Below are positions 1 to 7,892 of a DNA stretch of 64,000 nucleotides, one piece after another. The stretch is from Lachnospiraceae bacterium (lineage in GTDB: Bacteria > Bacillota > Clostridia > Lachnospirales > Lachnospiraceae). The position numbers were made by a program, and so were the translations under genes. Numbering within the stretch: position 1 is the first letter of the stretch; the number at the start of each line of letters is the position of its first letter. The notes beneath the pieces were generated by a model, which saw only the letters and a list, made by a program, of their open reading frames with translations, was not told the origin of the DNA and searched no databases. The DNA lies in NCBI GenBank assembly GCA_016283575.1, contig JAEEND010000013.1, positions 39,854-103,853 on the forward strand. Reading direction: 5' to 3'.

Positions 1-513
1 AGCATCCAGGTCGACCGTACGCTCATCCCCTTCGTAGAGAGCTATTGCTTTCTTACCGGCTCCCGAATATCCTGAAACCGCCGTTACGGATACGGGATAA
101 TCGTTGGATATAATGCCTTCTTTTACCAGAGGATAAACGCACATCTGGAAACCGGATGCGTAACAACCGGGAACCGCGATACGATTTCCGGTCCTTATTT
201 TCTCTCTAAACTCGGGACCAAGTTCCGGAAGTCCGTAAGCCCAGCCGGGTTCTGTTCTGTGGGCCGTGGAGGCGTCGATGATAACTGTATTTTTATTATC
301 GGGATCAACCAGAGATACCGCTTCTATAGCAGCCTGGTCCGGAAGACATAAGAATGTTATGTCGGATTCATTAATGAGCCTCTTTCGCTCATCAAGGTCC
401 TTTCTTTTTTCCGAATCGATATGCAATATGGTTACATCCTTGCGATTTTCAAATCTTTCTGCTATTCTTAAACCTGTAGTTCCTTCACTACCGTCTATAA
501 ATACTTTCTTCAT
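1..513 (-). CDS. argC: N-acetyl-gamma-glutamyl-phosphate reductase (type 2), 3' end cut by window edge
   Basis: NADPH-dependent reductase of the third step of arginine biosynthesis. The 171 N-terminal residues are visible and the frame stays open to base 1, so the gene continues outside the window. The start of the protein (KVFIDGSEGTTGLRI) is the dinucleotide-binding N-terminus typical of the shorter type-2 ArgC family. The sequence PGCYASG carries the expected catalytic cysteine (C117), followed by a VSGYSGAGK stretch. The start is the ATG at 511-513, with an AGGGAGAG ribosome binding site just upstream. It is transcribed divergently from the AraC-type gene at 564; whether that regulator controls it cannot be told from sequence. 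Confidence 0.88.
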   Translation of the reverse strand, partial: MKKVFIDGSEGTTGLRIAERFENRKDVTILHIDSEKRKDLDERKRLINESDITFLCLPDQAAIEAVSLVDPDNKNTVIIDASTAHRTEPGWAYGLPELGPEFREKIRTGNRIAVPGCYASGFQMCVYPLVKEGIISNDYPVSVTAVSGYSGAGKKAIALYEGDERTVDLDA

Positions 514-563
514 GTAACTACTCTCCCTTAGAGCCTTAATTTATAATATGTTATCACAAACTA

Positions 564-902
564 ATGAAAAAAAGAATGTTGGATATCTTATGTTACATTG
601 ATGCCAACATTGATAGGCCCCTGCGACTTGCTTCGATCTCGGCTGAATTCTACCTGGACAAGTCCTATCTGTGCCATGCCATCAAAAAAGAAACGGGATA
701 CACATTCCGGCAATATCTCTACATGCATCGGCTTAAAAAAGCCAGAGATATGCTTCTAACCACTAATCTTACAGTCTCAGAAATTTCAATCAAATCCGGT
801 TTTTCCAATATACACCTTTTTGAAAGACATTTTAAAAAAGTCTACGGTGACACTCCCAAGATCTATCAAAAAAGGAAGCCGAAGGTTATCGACTTCCTCT
901 AG
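564..902 (+). CDS. Single-domain AraC-family DNA-binding regulator
   Basis: The 112 residues consist almost entirely of the AraC/XylS double helix-turn-helix domain. The first HTH lies around LASISAEFYLDKSYL and the second around TVSEISIKSGFSN, followed by the usual HLFERHFKKVYGDTP ending. No effector-binding or receiver domain is present, so any signal must come from elsewhere or the protein acts constitutively. There is no clear Shine-Dalgarno sequence before the ATG. A TATAAT at 542-547 ends only 16 bases before it, so the mRNA would have a very short leader. It lies head to head with argC. The targets are unknown. Confidence 0.75.
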   Translation: MKKRMLDILCYIDANIDRPLRLASISAEFYLDKSYLCHAIKKETGYTFRQYLYMHRLKKARDMLLTTNLTVSEISIKSGFSNIHLFERHFKKVYGDTPKIYQKRKPKVIDFL

Positions 903-903
903 G

Positions 904-920
904 TATAGCAAATTGCTATA
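904..920. repeat. 17-bp perfect dyad between convergent genes
   Basis: TATAGCAA, one central A, then TTGCTATA: 8-bp perfect arms directly after the AraC-type gene stop. There is no T-run, so it is a poor intrinsic terminator. It could be an operator-like site or a weak hairpin at the mRNA 3' end. The function is unknown. Confidence 0.4.
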
Positions 921-956
921 GTTAACATTCATAAGTGCTGTTTTTACGCCATTTTA

Positions 957-2672
957 TCATTTGTTATCACCGCGTCTTCTTCCACCATTTTCAAGATAAT
1001 AACGTTGCTTCGCAAGATACATCTTTCTGTCAGCTTCGATATAGACAGCTCTCGCAGTAGGTTCGGGAATCTCCGTGGATCTGCAGTATCCGTAGGATGA
1101 GCTTACCTTGATATCATTGCTCTTCGCATTATCATCGGCAATGTTCTTTTCAAGACGTGCAAATGATTCCTCTACGTTGTAACGTTTTCCGTTAGGTATG
1201 ATGACGATGAATTCATCACCACCCATACGTCCGATGATCTCCTGGGAAGTGTATGTCTTACGAAGGCATTTCGAAAATCTTATTAAGAGTTCGTCACCCT
1301 TTTCATGTCCGAGTCTGTCATTGGTGGACTTAAGATTATTTAAGTCAAACTGGATAATGATATATTCATGACCGGAGGTTTCTATCTCCTTAAATACATC
1401 CTCACACTTTCTTCTTGTATAAAGGCCTGTCAGCACATCCATATATGCAATACGAGATAAGAACTCGTTCTCGGCAGTAAGAATTACCTGGCTTCGCACC
1501 TGATAGATATAGTCGATTACCATGGACAGTATAAACACCAGACCGCCGAAAGCAACCATGCTTACATAACTTCCGTCAGTTACGCCGAACCATCCGTACT
1601 TGGTCACATTGAACATAATGAGGTCCCTTACCACAATGATCAGGATCGTCATCATGCCGCCAAGCAATATCTTATGCAGTTTCTCCCTCATCATATCCTG
1701 GATCACCACAAAAAGAATGAACAGGCAGCATATAAACATGTATGTCTGGTAAACTCTTAAGAATACCGGGAAGTGGAACCAGTTCATGAACTGACACAGT
1801 ACGGATACCAGGAGTAACTGTATTCCGATAAGCATAAGAGCATAATAGATAAAAGATTCAACTCTGATGCTTCGCTGTTCCACGTCTTCTCTGAAGTATA
1901 GAAGAATCGGTATCGGTGAAAGATACAACGACATATATTCAAGATATGTTTTTAATACAAAGTTATTGGTAAAAAGAATAGTAAAGCCGCCGTTAGCAAG
2001 GGACCAAAGTCCGATGCACAGCGAGAACATACCGATGCACATAAGTCTTTCCATGCTGTATGAGCGGAAGAATAACACGAAAGTAATGAGCGATAAGAAA
2101 AGACCTCCCACCACCAACGAAAGCGAAATAGCAAACTGTATGGCGTCGGGTGAAAGATAATCAGACATTAATGTGGTCTCATCGTAGATAAGAGGAGTGA
2201 AAAGACTGGTCACCTCTTCTTCCTCAGTTACGTAGAACACTATTTTAACAGGCTTACCGGCGCAGTTATCAGGCAGAGAAACAATCTGCTTGCCATAGCC
2301 TAAGATATCTCCCTTTTCAAGAAGGTCGTAACCATATTCAAATATTTTAACACCGTCAACATAGATAGTTGTGGCACAGTAATCAATGGCTAAGCAAAGC
2401 GCCGAGCGATTAAATGCATCGTTGGGGATCGTATTGGTAAGAACAATTCTGTCGCCGTATTTGGCCATTCCGAAAATAAGCTCGTCCAGGTCCACATTGG
2501 AAAATACGGCATCATCCAGCTTTACGGTCCAGCCCTCATCGAATCTTATGACCTTGGATGACTGGTTGCCTTTTGCAACATGATAATAAAGCCCTGTGAA
2601 AGTGCCTATAACCAATACAAAAAGAACTATATGAAGAATTTTTGATTTAAGTCCGGGTTTTTTAGTTTCCAT
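957..2672 (-). CDS. Membrane diguanylate cyclase (extracellular domain, multi-TM, GGDEF)
   Basis: Predicted to make c-di-GMP from two GTP. In order: an N-terminal membrane anchor (about residues 11-30); an extracellular beta-rich region (about 40-170) reminiscent of the 7TMR-DISM extracellular class; a block of about seven hydrophobic segments (about 175-395); then a GGDEF domain with an intact GGDEF motif at 484-488 and the FDLNNLKSTND metal/nucleotide region. The positions where an RxxD inhibitory site would sit, nine to six residues before GGDEF, read TSQE, so product inhibition through that site is not expected. The ligand of the extracellular part is unknown. No strong ribosome binding site is seen. 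Confidence 0.85.
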   Translation of the reverse strand: METKKPGLKSKILHIVLFVLVIGTFTGLYYHVAKGNQSSKVIRFDEGWTVKLDDAVFSNVDLDELIFGMAKYGDRIVLTNTIPNDAFNRSALCLAIDYCATTIYVDGVKIFEYGYDLLEKGDILGYGKQIVSLPDNCAGKPVKIVFYVTEEEEVTSLFTPLIYDETTLMSDYLSPDAIQFAISLSLVVGGLFLSLITFVLFFRSYSMERLMCIGMFSLCIGLWSLANGGFTILFTNNFVLKTYLEYMSLYLSPIPILLYFREDVEQRSIRVESFIYYALMLIGIQLLLVSVLCQFMNWFHFPVFLRVYQTYMFICCLFILFVVIQDMMREKLHKILLGGMMTILIIVVRDLIMFNVTKYGWFGVTDGSYVSMVAFGGLVFILSMVIDYIYQVRSQVILTAENEFLSRIAYMDVLTGLYTRRKCEDVFKEIETSGHEYIIIQFDLNNLKSTNDRLGHEKGDELLIRFSKCLRKTYTSQEIIGRMGGDEFIVIIPNGKRYNVEESFARLEKNIADDNAKSNDIKVSSSYGYCRSTEIPEPTARAVYIEADRKMYLAKQRYYLENGGRRRGDNK

Positions 2673-2705
2673 TTTCTTTTACACAAATTAACAGTCGCTA
2701 GTTAA

Positions 2706-2900
2706 TTATATATCAATATCCGTGTTTTGCAAGGTTTTGTCCGCTTTTTCTCTTTGGACTTTACCTTTCATGGCTTCTTCAACCTCTATTTCCTTTTTCC
2801 TTAAAGCTTCCTCATAGCCTTTAAGAGCAGCGAAGGGCATAAATTGCTTGGCACGCTCAGATACAGTCATTTTAACATAATGGGTATTAACGGTTTTCAT
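2706..2900 (-). CDS. YolD-like small protein paired with Y-family polymerase
   Basis: A 64-residue protein with the SERAKQFMPFAALKGYEEALR core found in small YolD-like proteins encoded next to UmuC/DinB-type polymerases in Firmicutes. It starts inside the stop codon of the polymerase gene (ATGA overlap), so the two are translationally coupled. It probably modulates or accompanies the translesion polymerase, but the biochemical role of this family is poorly defined. Confidence 0.75.
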   Translation of the reverse strand: MKTVNTHYVKMTVSERAKQFMPFAALKGYEEALRKKEIEVEEAMKGKVQREKADKTLQNTDIDI

Positions 2901-4156
2901 TTTCTGTGACCTCCGATCTGATTGTTTCTTTCTATGGTGGTGCCGCCTTCTTCCAGATTCATGCCCTTAAGAATCGCGTTTCGGCCATATTTTTCTTTTA
3001 TGGAAAGCATGGCTTGCTGCATTTTGTTTTCTTTTTCCCTCTCGTCCATATCGGTAAATAAGTCCATCTGTATATACTCCCCGTCCTCAATGTTGTTGCA
3101 GGAAAGGTTCACTCCACGTATGGCGCGGTTCTTATCTTTGATGCGATCATAAAGAAGGGCCACCGCAGGAACTATCTCTCGCGATGAGCTGGTGGGTACC
3201 CGCAGTCTGACTGTGCCGCGATCACCCTCACCTCCGTAGAAATTAGAGTAAGAAATATACAAGGTAAGGGACCCTGTTATCTTTTTATGGGACACAAGCT
3301 CCAGACACAGTTCGTCCGCCATTTCCCGTACAATGAGACGGCCCTCATCGTGACCGTAATCCCGGGGCAAAACCTGACCCGATGAAAAACTGTTGGAATG
3401 AGGCTTATAGTTCTTTATATCCTTCATGGTAGTTGTTTCTATGCCTTTTGAATGGTCGATCAAAAGTTCCGCATCTATACCAAAGAGATGATATAGCAGA
3501 TCCTCGTCGGCATGAGCCACATCATACATGGTTTCCATGCCGCTGTGAGCAAGACGCCTTGCTGTCCCCGGTCCGATTCTCCAGAAATCGGTAATGGGCT
3601 TATGATGCCAAAGCTTCTCCTTATATGACTCTTCATCGAGAATTCCGATATGGTCGGGAACATGCTTTGCCTGAATATCCAGGGCAATTTTAGCAAGATA
3701 GAGATTGGTACCGATACCGGCCGTTGCCGTAATTCCCGTTTCTTTTTCTATGTCTCCCATAATCTTAACGGCAAGTTCTTTTGCGGTAAGCTTATATAGC
3801 GGCAGATAATCAGTCACATCCATGAATACTTCGTCGATGGAATATACATGGATATCTTCTTTTGCAATGTATCTTAAATACACCCCGTAAATCTCCGCAG
3901 ATACCTCAATATAGCGGGACATTCTGGGAGTAGCCATTATGTATTTAATATCTTTGGGTATCTCAAAAACCCTGCAACGTCCCGGCACGCCAAGTTTCTT
4001 CATGGCAGGGGACACAGCAAGGCATATGGTCTTCTCTGTTCGCTCCGGGTCCGCCACCACAAGATTGGTGGTAAAGGGATCAAGCCCCCTGTCGGAGCAT
4101 TCAACTGATGCATAGAAAGACTTTAAATCTATACAAACATAAGTTCGTGTACTCAT
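2897..4156 (-). CDS. Y-family DNA polymerase (UmuC/UvrX-like translesion polymerase)
   Basis: Error-prone polymerase expected to copy damaged template. The palm begins with YVCIDLKSFYASVE (first catalytic Asp) and contains YSIDEVFMDVTDYL with the catalytic Asp-Glu pair. A helix-hairpin-helix-like stretch (GPGTARRL) and a little-finger region follow. I start it at the ATG at 4154-4156 (419 residues, beginning MSTRTYVCIDL), which matches the family N-terminus. An upstream in-frame TTG at 4202-4204 would add 16 residues but overlaps the T-tract of a terminator and has no ribosome binding site. The next gene is the YolD-like partner. Confidence 0.88.
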   Translation of the reverse strand: MSTRTYVCIDLKSFYASVECSDRGLDPFTTNLVVADPERTEKTICLAVSPAMKKLGVPGRCRVFEIPKDIKYIMATPRMSRYIEVSAEIYGVYLRYIAKEDIHVYSIDEVFMDVTDYLPLYKLTAKELAVKIMGDIEKETGITATAGIGTNLYLAKIALDIQAKHVPDHIGILDEESYKEKLWHHKPITDFWRIGPGTARRLAHSGMETMYDVAHADEDLLYHLFGIDAELLIDHSKGIETTTMKDIKNYKPHSNSFSSGQVLPRDYGHDEGRLIVREMADELCLELVSHKKITGSLTLYISYSNFYGGEGDRGTVRLRVPTSSSREIVPAVALLYDRIKDKNRAIRGVNLSCNNIEDGEYIQMDLFTDMDEREKENKMQQAMLSIKEKYGRNAILKGMNLEEGGTTIERNNQIGGHRK

Positions 4157-4202
4157 AGATTCATGATATACTTTTTTTTTATACTTTTCAAGATAGGAAG
4201 CC

Positions 4203-4238
4203 AAAACAAAAAGAATCCCGGCTGATACGCAGGGATTC
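4203..4238 (-). terminator. Rho-independent terminator after the 210-residue secreted protein
   Basis: Arms GAATCCC (4213-4219) and GGGATTC (4232-4238) with a T-rich tail on the minus strand. It separates the protease operon from the polymerase gene. Confidence 0.75.
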
Positions 4239-4258
4239 CTATTATGGATTATTATAAC

Positions 4259-4891
4259 TTAGTGAGCAGCAATGCATACGCCACTTAGTGTAAGCTCATC
4301 TCTAAAATATTCGATAAAACCACCAACAAGGAAATATGCTACCAGCTCTCCCGTAGCGGTTGCTTCTATATCTTTCCCGTTAGATCTAACAAAAGAAGAA
4401 CAACTCTTCTCTTCCCACCCAAATCCATTAGTTAATCCTGTGAATGTAGTGTATGCGCTATGGCTAATAACCTTCCCTGAATGATTGGGGCCTGAAGTTG
4501 TATATGACACATTAAGTCGAACCTGCGCTCCTACACCTACTTGGTAAGCTGCAACCATAGCGTTTCCACTTGTGGTCGCCTGAACACTCAATACTCCCGA
4601 CCGATTCATACCATCTACCACGTAATTTCTATACTGCATTTTGCTGACAGCTTTGATATAGTTTACTGCCTCTTCATGAGAATCGAACTGTGGTAATGTA
4701 CTTGTATCAATCTGCTTTCCATTAATCTCGACTATGGGCCTGTCCTCTCCCACATACAATCCACTAGATTGCACCTTTTCTTCCAGAGCATACTTTTCAT
4801 TTGTTTCTGCGTAAGATACTGTATTAGTGTTTAGCAATAGAACCAAAAACAATAATAGACTCATTAAATATCTGTACCTTTTCTTAATCAT
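4259..4891 (-). CDS. Secreted protein of unknown function (protease operon)
   Basis: 210 residues with a clear signal peptide (basic MIKKRYRYLM start, hydrophobic Leu-rich core, likely cleavage after SYA near residue 28). The mature part has a propeptide-like first half with two KQIDTS/EEAVNYI-type stretches and a Ser/Thr/Gly-rich beta-looking second half with two cysteines (near CSSF and at GVCIAAH). No family is recognised. It is the last gene of the operon headed by the serine protease at 5828-6856 and has its own terminator. It may be a substrate, partner or co-exported product of the protease; this is only inference from position. Confidence 0.7.
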   Translation of the reverse strand: MIKKRYRYLMSLLLFLVLLLNTNTVSYAETNEKYALEEKVQSSGLYVGEDRPIVEINGKQIDTSTLPQFDSHEEAVNYIKAVSKMQYRNYVVDGMNRSGVLSVQATTSGNAMVAAYQVGVGAQVRLNVSYTTSGPNHSGKVISHSAYTTFTGLTNGFGWEEKSCSSFVRSNGKDIEATATGELVAYFLVGGFIEYFRDELTLSGVCIAAH

Positions 4892-4903
4892 TTTTTACCC
4901 TTT

Positions 4904-5008
4904 CTATTTCTTCTTAGTATTTGATTTAATCAACTTGGCAATTACTATAATTAATAATATTTGAGAAATAAAGTTAAAAATTTGCCATACGACAGTGAAA
5001 ATGCGCAT
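4904..5008 (-). CDS. 34-residue single-pass membrane miniprotein
   Basis: The reading frame MRIFTVVWQIFN... to ...KLIKSNTKKK is preceded by an excellent AGAGGAGG site six bases upstream of the ATG (5006-5008). The peptide is one hydrophobic helix (about residues 3-27) with a short, strongly basic tail. It sits between the 113-residue gene and the 210-residue secreted protein, 12 bases before the latter. The strong ribosome site, hydrophobicity and position make translation likely. Its role is unknown (toxin-like, anchor or export helper are possibilities). Confidence 0.6.
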   Translation of the reverse strand: MRIFTVVWQIFNFISQILLIIVIAKLIKSNTKKK

Positions 5009-5046
5009 TATCGGCCTCCTCTTTGTTTCTGAACACTCACCAGTTA

Positions 5047-5388
5047 TTATATCGGATCTAAATAACCACTATAGACAGCATAAACAGCATCTTCCCTGTA
5101 ACGAATACTTTCAATACTCAAATTCCCGGCATATTTAACACCGCTCTTCTCTTTCGAATAATAAAATGTTTTTGGCGGAACCGTACCGACTTTATACATG
5201 ACTTCCACTCTAACTTTGAATGTATTAATGCTAAAATCAGGATATAGTTCGTTGATACATATTATCTCATCCCTTGACGCTAAATTCTGTTGCTCGATAT
5301 AAATGCCAGTGTCACCAATCACCATTGGAACAGGCTGAATCACAAACAGTATGCAACTCATCAAAATAGCAAAAAAATAATCCTGCAT
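5047..5388 (-). CDS. Small secreted or membrane-anchored protein, unknown
   Basis: 113 residues with a hydrophobic N-terminus (FFAILMSCILFVIQPVPMVI) that could be a signal peptide or anchor. A beta-rich, charged domain containing two YYS/YSGY-like motifs follows. A GAGGAG site lies upstream of the ATG. No family is recognised. It is the third gene of the protease operon. Confidence 0.65.
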   Translation of the reverse strand: MQDYFFAILMSCILFVIQPVPMVIGDTGIYIEQQNLASRDEIICINELYPDFSINTFKVRVEVMYKVGTVPPKTFYYSKEKSGVKYAGNLSIESIRYREDAVYAVYSGYLDPI

Positions 5389-5436
5389 TGTTTAATCTCC
5401 TCTCAATAAATGTGTTTCTTTTCGACAGTCGACTAA

Positions 5437-5826
5437 CTATTCGGCCTTCCATACAATGTAGCATTTCGGAACATAATCGGCTCTTGGACTGTTATTTGTC
5501 TCATCATAGACAACCGTCGAACCGGCAAAAAAGGATATTTTGTTTCCGCTTTCTAAACTATTTAGCGAACATAAAAAACCATGTTTAGTCAAGCATATGG
5601 CATGATTAAGATTGAGCTCATAATCACATGCCTCGTCGCCTACATCGATTTTCACTTGGCTTCCTTCCTCATGGAATCCTTCTACAATTACCCCTGTCTT
5701 AAACATATATTGAGAATTATGCTCGCCGATGTATGAAAGCAGTGGCAATAAAGATACCTTGATTAGGAAATAAATTATTAAAAAAATTATTATTAGGGAA
5801 AAAAACTTAACTCTATTTTTATTCAT
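5437..5826 (-). CDS. Small membrane-anchored extracellular protein, unknown
   Basis: 129 residues: an N-terminal membrane helix (about 8-30) and an outside domain with three cysteines (ACDYEL, AICLTK, FLCSL) plus CYIV near the end. The ATG lies one base after the stop of the protease gene, and no independent ribosome site is evident, so translation is probably coupled to the protease. No family is recognised; a membrane partner or inhibitor of the protease is possible but unproven. Confidence 0.65.
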   Translation of the reverse strand: MNKNRVKFFSLIIIFLIIYFLIKVSLLPLLSYIGEHNSQYMFKTGVIVEGFHEEGSQVKIDVGDEACDYELNLNHAICLTKHGFLCSLNSLESGNKISFFAGSTVVYDETNNSPRADYVPKCYIVWKAE

Positions 5827-5827
5827 A

Positions 5828-6856
5828 TTACCGATAACTCAAAAAGAGATTGTACATGTTATTAGTAATCCTTGTAATACTGGAATAGGCAGTTGGATAT
5901 GAGCTACCATCAGTACTAGTACTAGAACCAGCGGTAAGTATTCCTATAGCAGTATATCCTGTATCCGCGTAATATGCGAAGACCGGTCCTCCACTATTTC
6001 CAGATGATGCATCAAAATCTGCTTTCAGAATTGTCGATGTGCTTGACTTAATTCTGCCAGTTCCGACAAACATACATCTATCACTCGTCTGACCCTCACA
6101 CGTCGAGGGGCTAGGGTATCCTGTGTTCAAAACATATGTATTATTATATGATGATGTTTGAGTTTTCAAACCTAGCCAACCTGTAGATGCCCCGATTTGA
6201 GCTGAAGTTTCAACTACAGCCCAATCGTCTTTTTGCGCCTTAGTAGTCAGATAATTGCTTGTTATTGTTATCTTTTTTCCTTCCGTACTGCCATACGGAT
6301 AAGTGCTTCCTTTTTTCCCTGGAATTATCGTAACTTTAGTAGCTAGATTTCCGTTACTATCGGTTACTACATGTGCAGCAGTCGCAACGGCAGCATTTGC
6401 TATGACAAATCCACTTGCTTCTTTATAACTTCCGCTACTGAACTCAGCCTTAATATATACTGTGTTACAATATGGGCCAACACTAGTTACATCAACTTTA
6501 GTTCTATCATCGTTCCCAATAATGGCATTGACTCCAACATCCCCAGGCTGCTTCAAGGAAAGTTCTCCACCTACCATGTTTGCCTCCTCAATAGATAATC
6601 TGTTTTCGTCCTTTGAATAATCATGTAACTCAGAAAACAAATGAGTCTCAACTTCTCCTGTCTCTAGGTTGTATATTTGATACGAAGCATTAAACTCTTC
6701 CTTTAAATTTGCAACCTTTGCATCAAGTAAATATTCATCTCTTCCCTTTGCAAGAGCTGTCTGATAATTTGTACATAAACACAAAGACAAAATAGTAATA
6801 CATATTAATGCCCTTTTACATCCGTTTTCAATGCTTCCCTTTTTTAGTTTTCTCAC
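5828..6856 (-). CDS. Secreted trypsin-like/V8-like serine protease
   Basis: 342 residues. A signal peptide (about 1-36, ending near ALA) and a propeptide-like segment (about 37-120) are followed by a chymotrypsin-fold catalytic domain. The triad is visible: His162 in TAAHVV, Asp210/Asp211 in QKDDWAVV, and Ser288 in GNSGGPV. Two cysteines (STCEG and DRCMF) may form a disulfide. The start is the GTG at 6854-6856 with AAAGGAG upstream. This heads a five-gene minus-strand operon of small secreted and membrane proteins, which suggests extracellular processing of a co-expressed partner rather than bulk proteolysis. The region is visibly more AT-rich than its neighbours, consistent with acquisition by transfer. 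Confidence 0.88.
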   Translation of the reverse strand: MRKLKKGSIENGCKRALICITILSLCLCTNYQTALAKGRDEYLLDAKVANLKEEFNASYQIYNLETGEVETHLFSELHDYSKDENRLSIEEANMVGGELSLKQPGDVGVNAIIGNDDRTKVDVTSVGPYCNTVYIKAEFSSGSYKEASGFVIANAAVATAAHVVTDSNGNLATKVTIIPGKKGSTYPYGSTEGKKITITSNYLTTKAQKDDWAVVETSAQIGASTGWLGLKTQTSSYNNTYVLNTGYPSPSTCEGQTSDRCMFVGTGRIKSSTSTILKADFDASSGNSGGPVFAYYADTGYTAIGILTAGSSTSTDGSSYPTAYSSITRITNNMYNLFLSYR

Positions 6857-6947
6857 AGTTTTATTCTCCTTTGTTGCTCAACTAATTAACTGTAACAATT
6901 GAATTTAACCTCTTAACATAGTAAGAACTTAATGCTCCTACATTTTG

Positions 6948-6993
6948 TCACATGTGATACTTTAACCATATGGAAGACCACATAAAAAGTCAA
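6948..6993 (-). promoter_or_regulatory. Possible promoter and operator of the protease operon
   Basis: On the minus strand, TTGACT (6988-6993) is separated by 17 bases from TATGGT (6965-6970). A perfect palindrome TCACATGTGA (6948-6957) lies right at the expected transcription start. This is the layout of a repressor-controlled promoter; the neighbouring XRE regulator is a candidate. The leader to the GTG start is about 100 bases. Apart from this, the 6857-7064 stretch is AT-rich without other visible features. Confidence 0.4.
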
Positions 6994-7064
6994 TTTCATA
7001 ATATGAATATCGATATTTTTCGCCTATTCACAATGTTAATATCCTCCTAATTTACCCGATAGAT

Positions 7065-7103
7065 AAAAAGGAGCCACGATCACCTTGTAAGTAATCGTGA
7101 CTC
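7065..7103 (-). terminator. Terminator after the XRE regulator
   Basis: 10-bp stem (7071-7080 with 7094-7103, one G-U pair on the minus strand) followed by a T-run. Confidence 0.8.
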
Positions 7104-7130
7104 TTGTCACTACAACATTAAATAGTTTTT

Positions 7131-7700
7131 TCAGTTTACGTCTGTCTGTCTTAGGAAATAATCATTAACAAAATAAATGTTCTCATCATTATCTAAGTCA
7201 GAAGTCGATTTTACAAACACTACTTCGACAGATGTTAACCCTTCAACGCCTTCATACCTTTTCATAAGTTTCTTCGCATATGCATTCGAGCCTGTTTCTG
7301 TGATTCCAAAAACAGGTTTCACATATAGGGTAATAGTACTTCCATAATCATTATCATGAATATCAGAAGTGGCAACTACTCTATATCGAGGAATCACCAG
7401 GTATAGTATGCAAAGTATAACTACCACTGCAAGAATCGCCGCCATGCGGCTCTGCCATCTGAACTTTATACGGTTTTTTTCATATTCTGCTGTTTCTTCA
7501 GCCAACAAAACATGCTCTAAACGAACACCTAATACAGTACACAAGTGTTCCAACTGATCAACAGAAGGAATAATCGTACCATTTTCCCATCTTGAAAGTG
7601 TTGGCTGGGAAACCGGGATTAATTGAGCTAACTCCTTTTGTGAGTAACCCCTCTCTTCCCTCAATTCTACAATTCTTTTACCTATATCCTTAATCCTCAT
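7131..7700 (-). CDS. Membrane-anchored XRE-family regulator
   Basis: 189 residues from the ATG at 7698-7700 (AGGGG site upstream); a longer TTG-initiated frame from 7754 is less likely. Residues about 5-62 are a Cro/CI-type helix-turn-helix (YSQKELAQLIPVSQPTLSRWENG). Residues about 86-104 are a transmembrane helix. About 85 residues would then lie outside the cell, including the GSTITLYVKP and VEVVFVKSTSD strands. This is a one-component, membrane-bound regulator able to sense something outside. It lies directly upstream of the protease operon on the same strand, separated by a terminator, and is a plausible controller of it (inference). Confidence 0.8.
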   Translation of the reverse strand: MRIKDIGKRIVELREERGYSQKELAQLIPVSQPTLSRWENGTIIPSVDQLEHLCTVLGVRLEHVLLAEETAEYEKNRIKFRWQSRMAAILAVVVILCILYLVIPRYRVVATSDIHDNDYGSTITLYVKPVFGITETGSNAYAKKLMKRYEGVEGLTSVEVVFVKSTSDLDNDENIYFVNDYFLRQTDVN

Positions 7701-7844
7701 ACGTACCCCTATTTTTATTAATATTCTACCATTATCCCTCGCTTTTTCAAGCAAAACAAGCTTGACTAGGCTCGATAAAACATCGCCAAGTTAACTTGTA
7801 TGGTTCACACTAAGTTCGCGAAATACCTCACTAAGTGCTCTACT

Positions 7845-7877
7845 CAAAACAAAAGCCCCGGCTCTTGAGCCGGGGCT
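7845..7877 (-). terminator. Strong terminator after the NhaC-family antiporter
   Basis: 11-bp GC-rich stem AGCCCCGGCTC/GAGCCGGGGCT (7854-7864, 7867-7877) with an AAAACAAAA tract on the plus strand that reads as T-rich on the minus strand. Confidence 0.85.
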
Positions 7878-7892
7878 AATAAATCATCTTCT

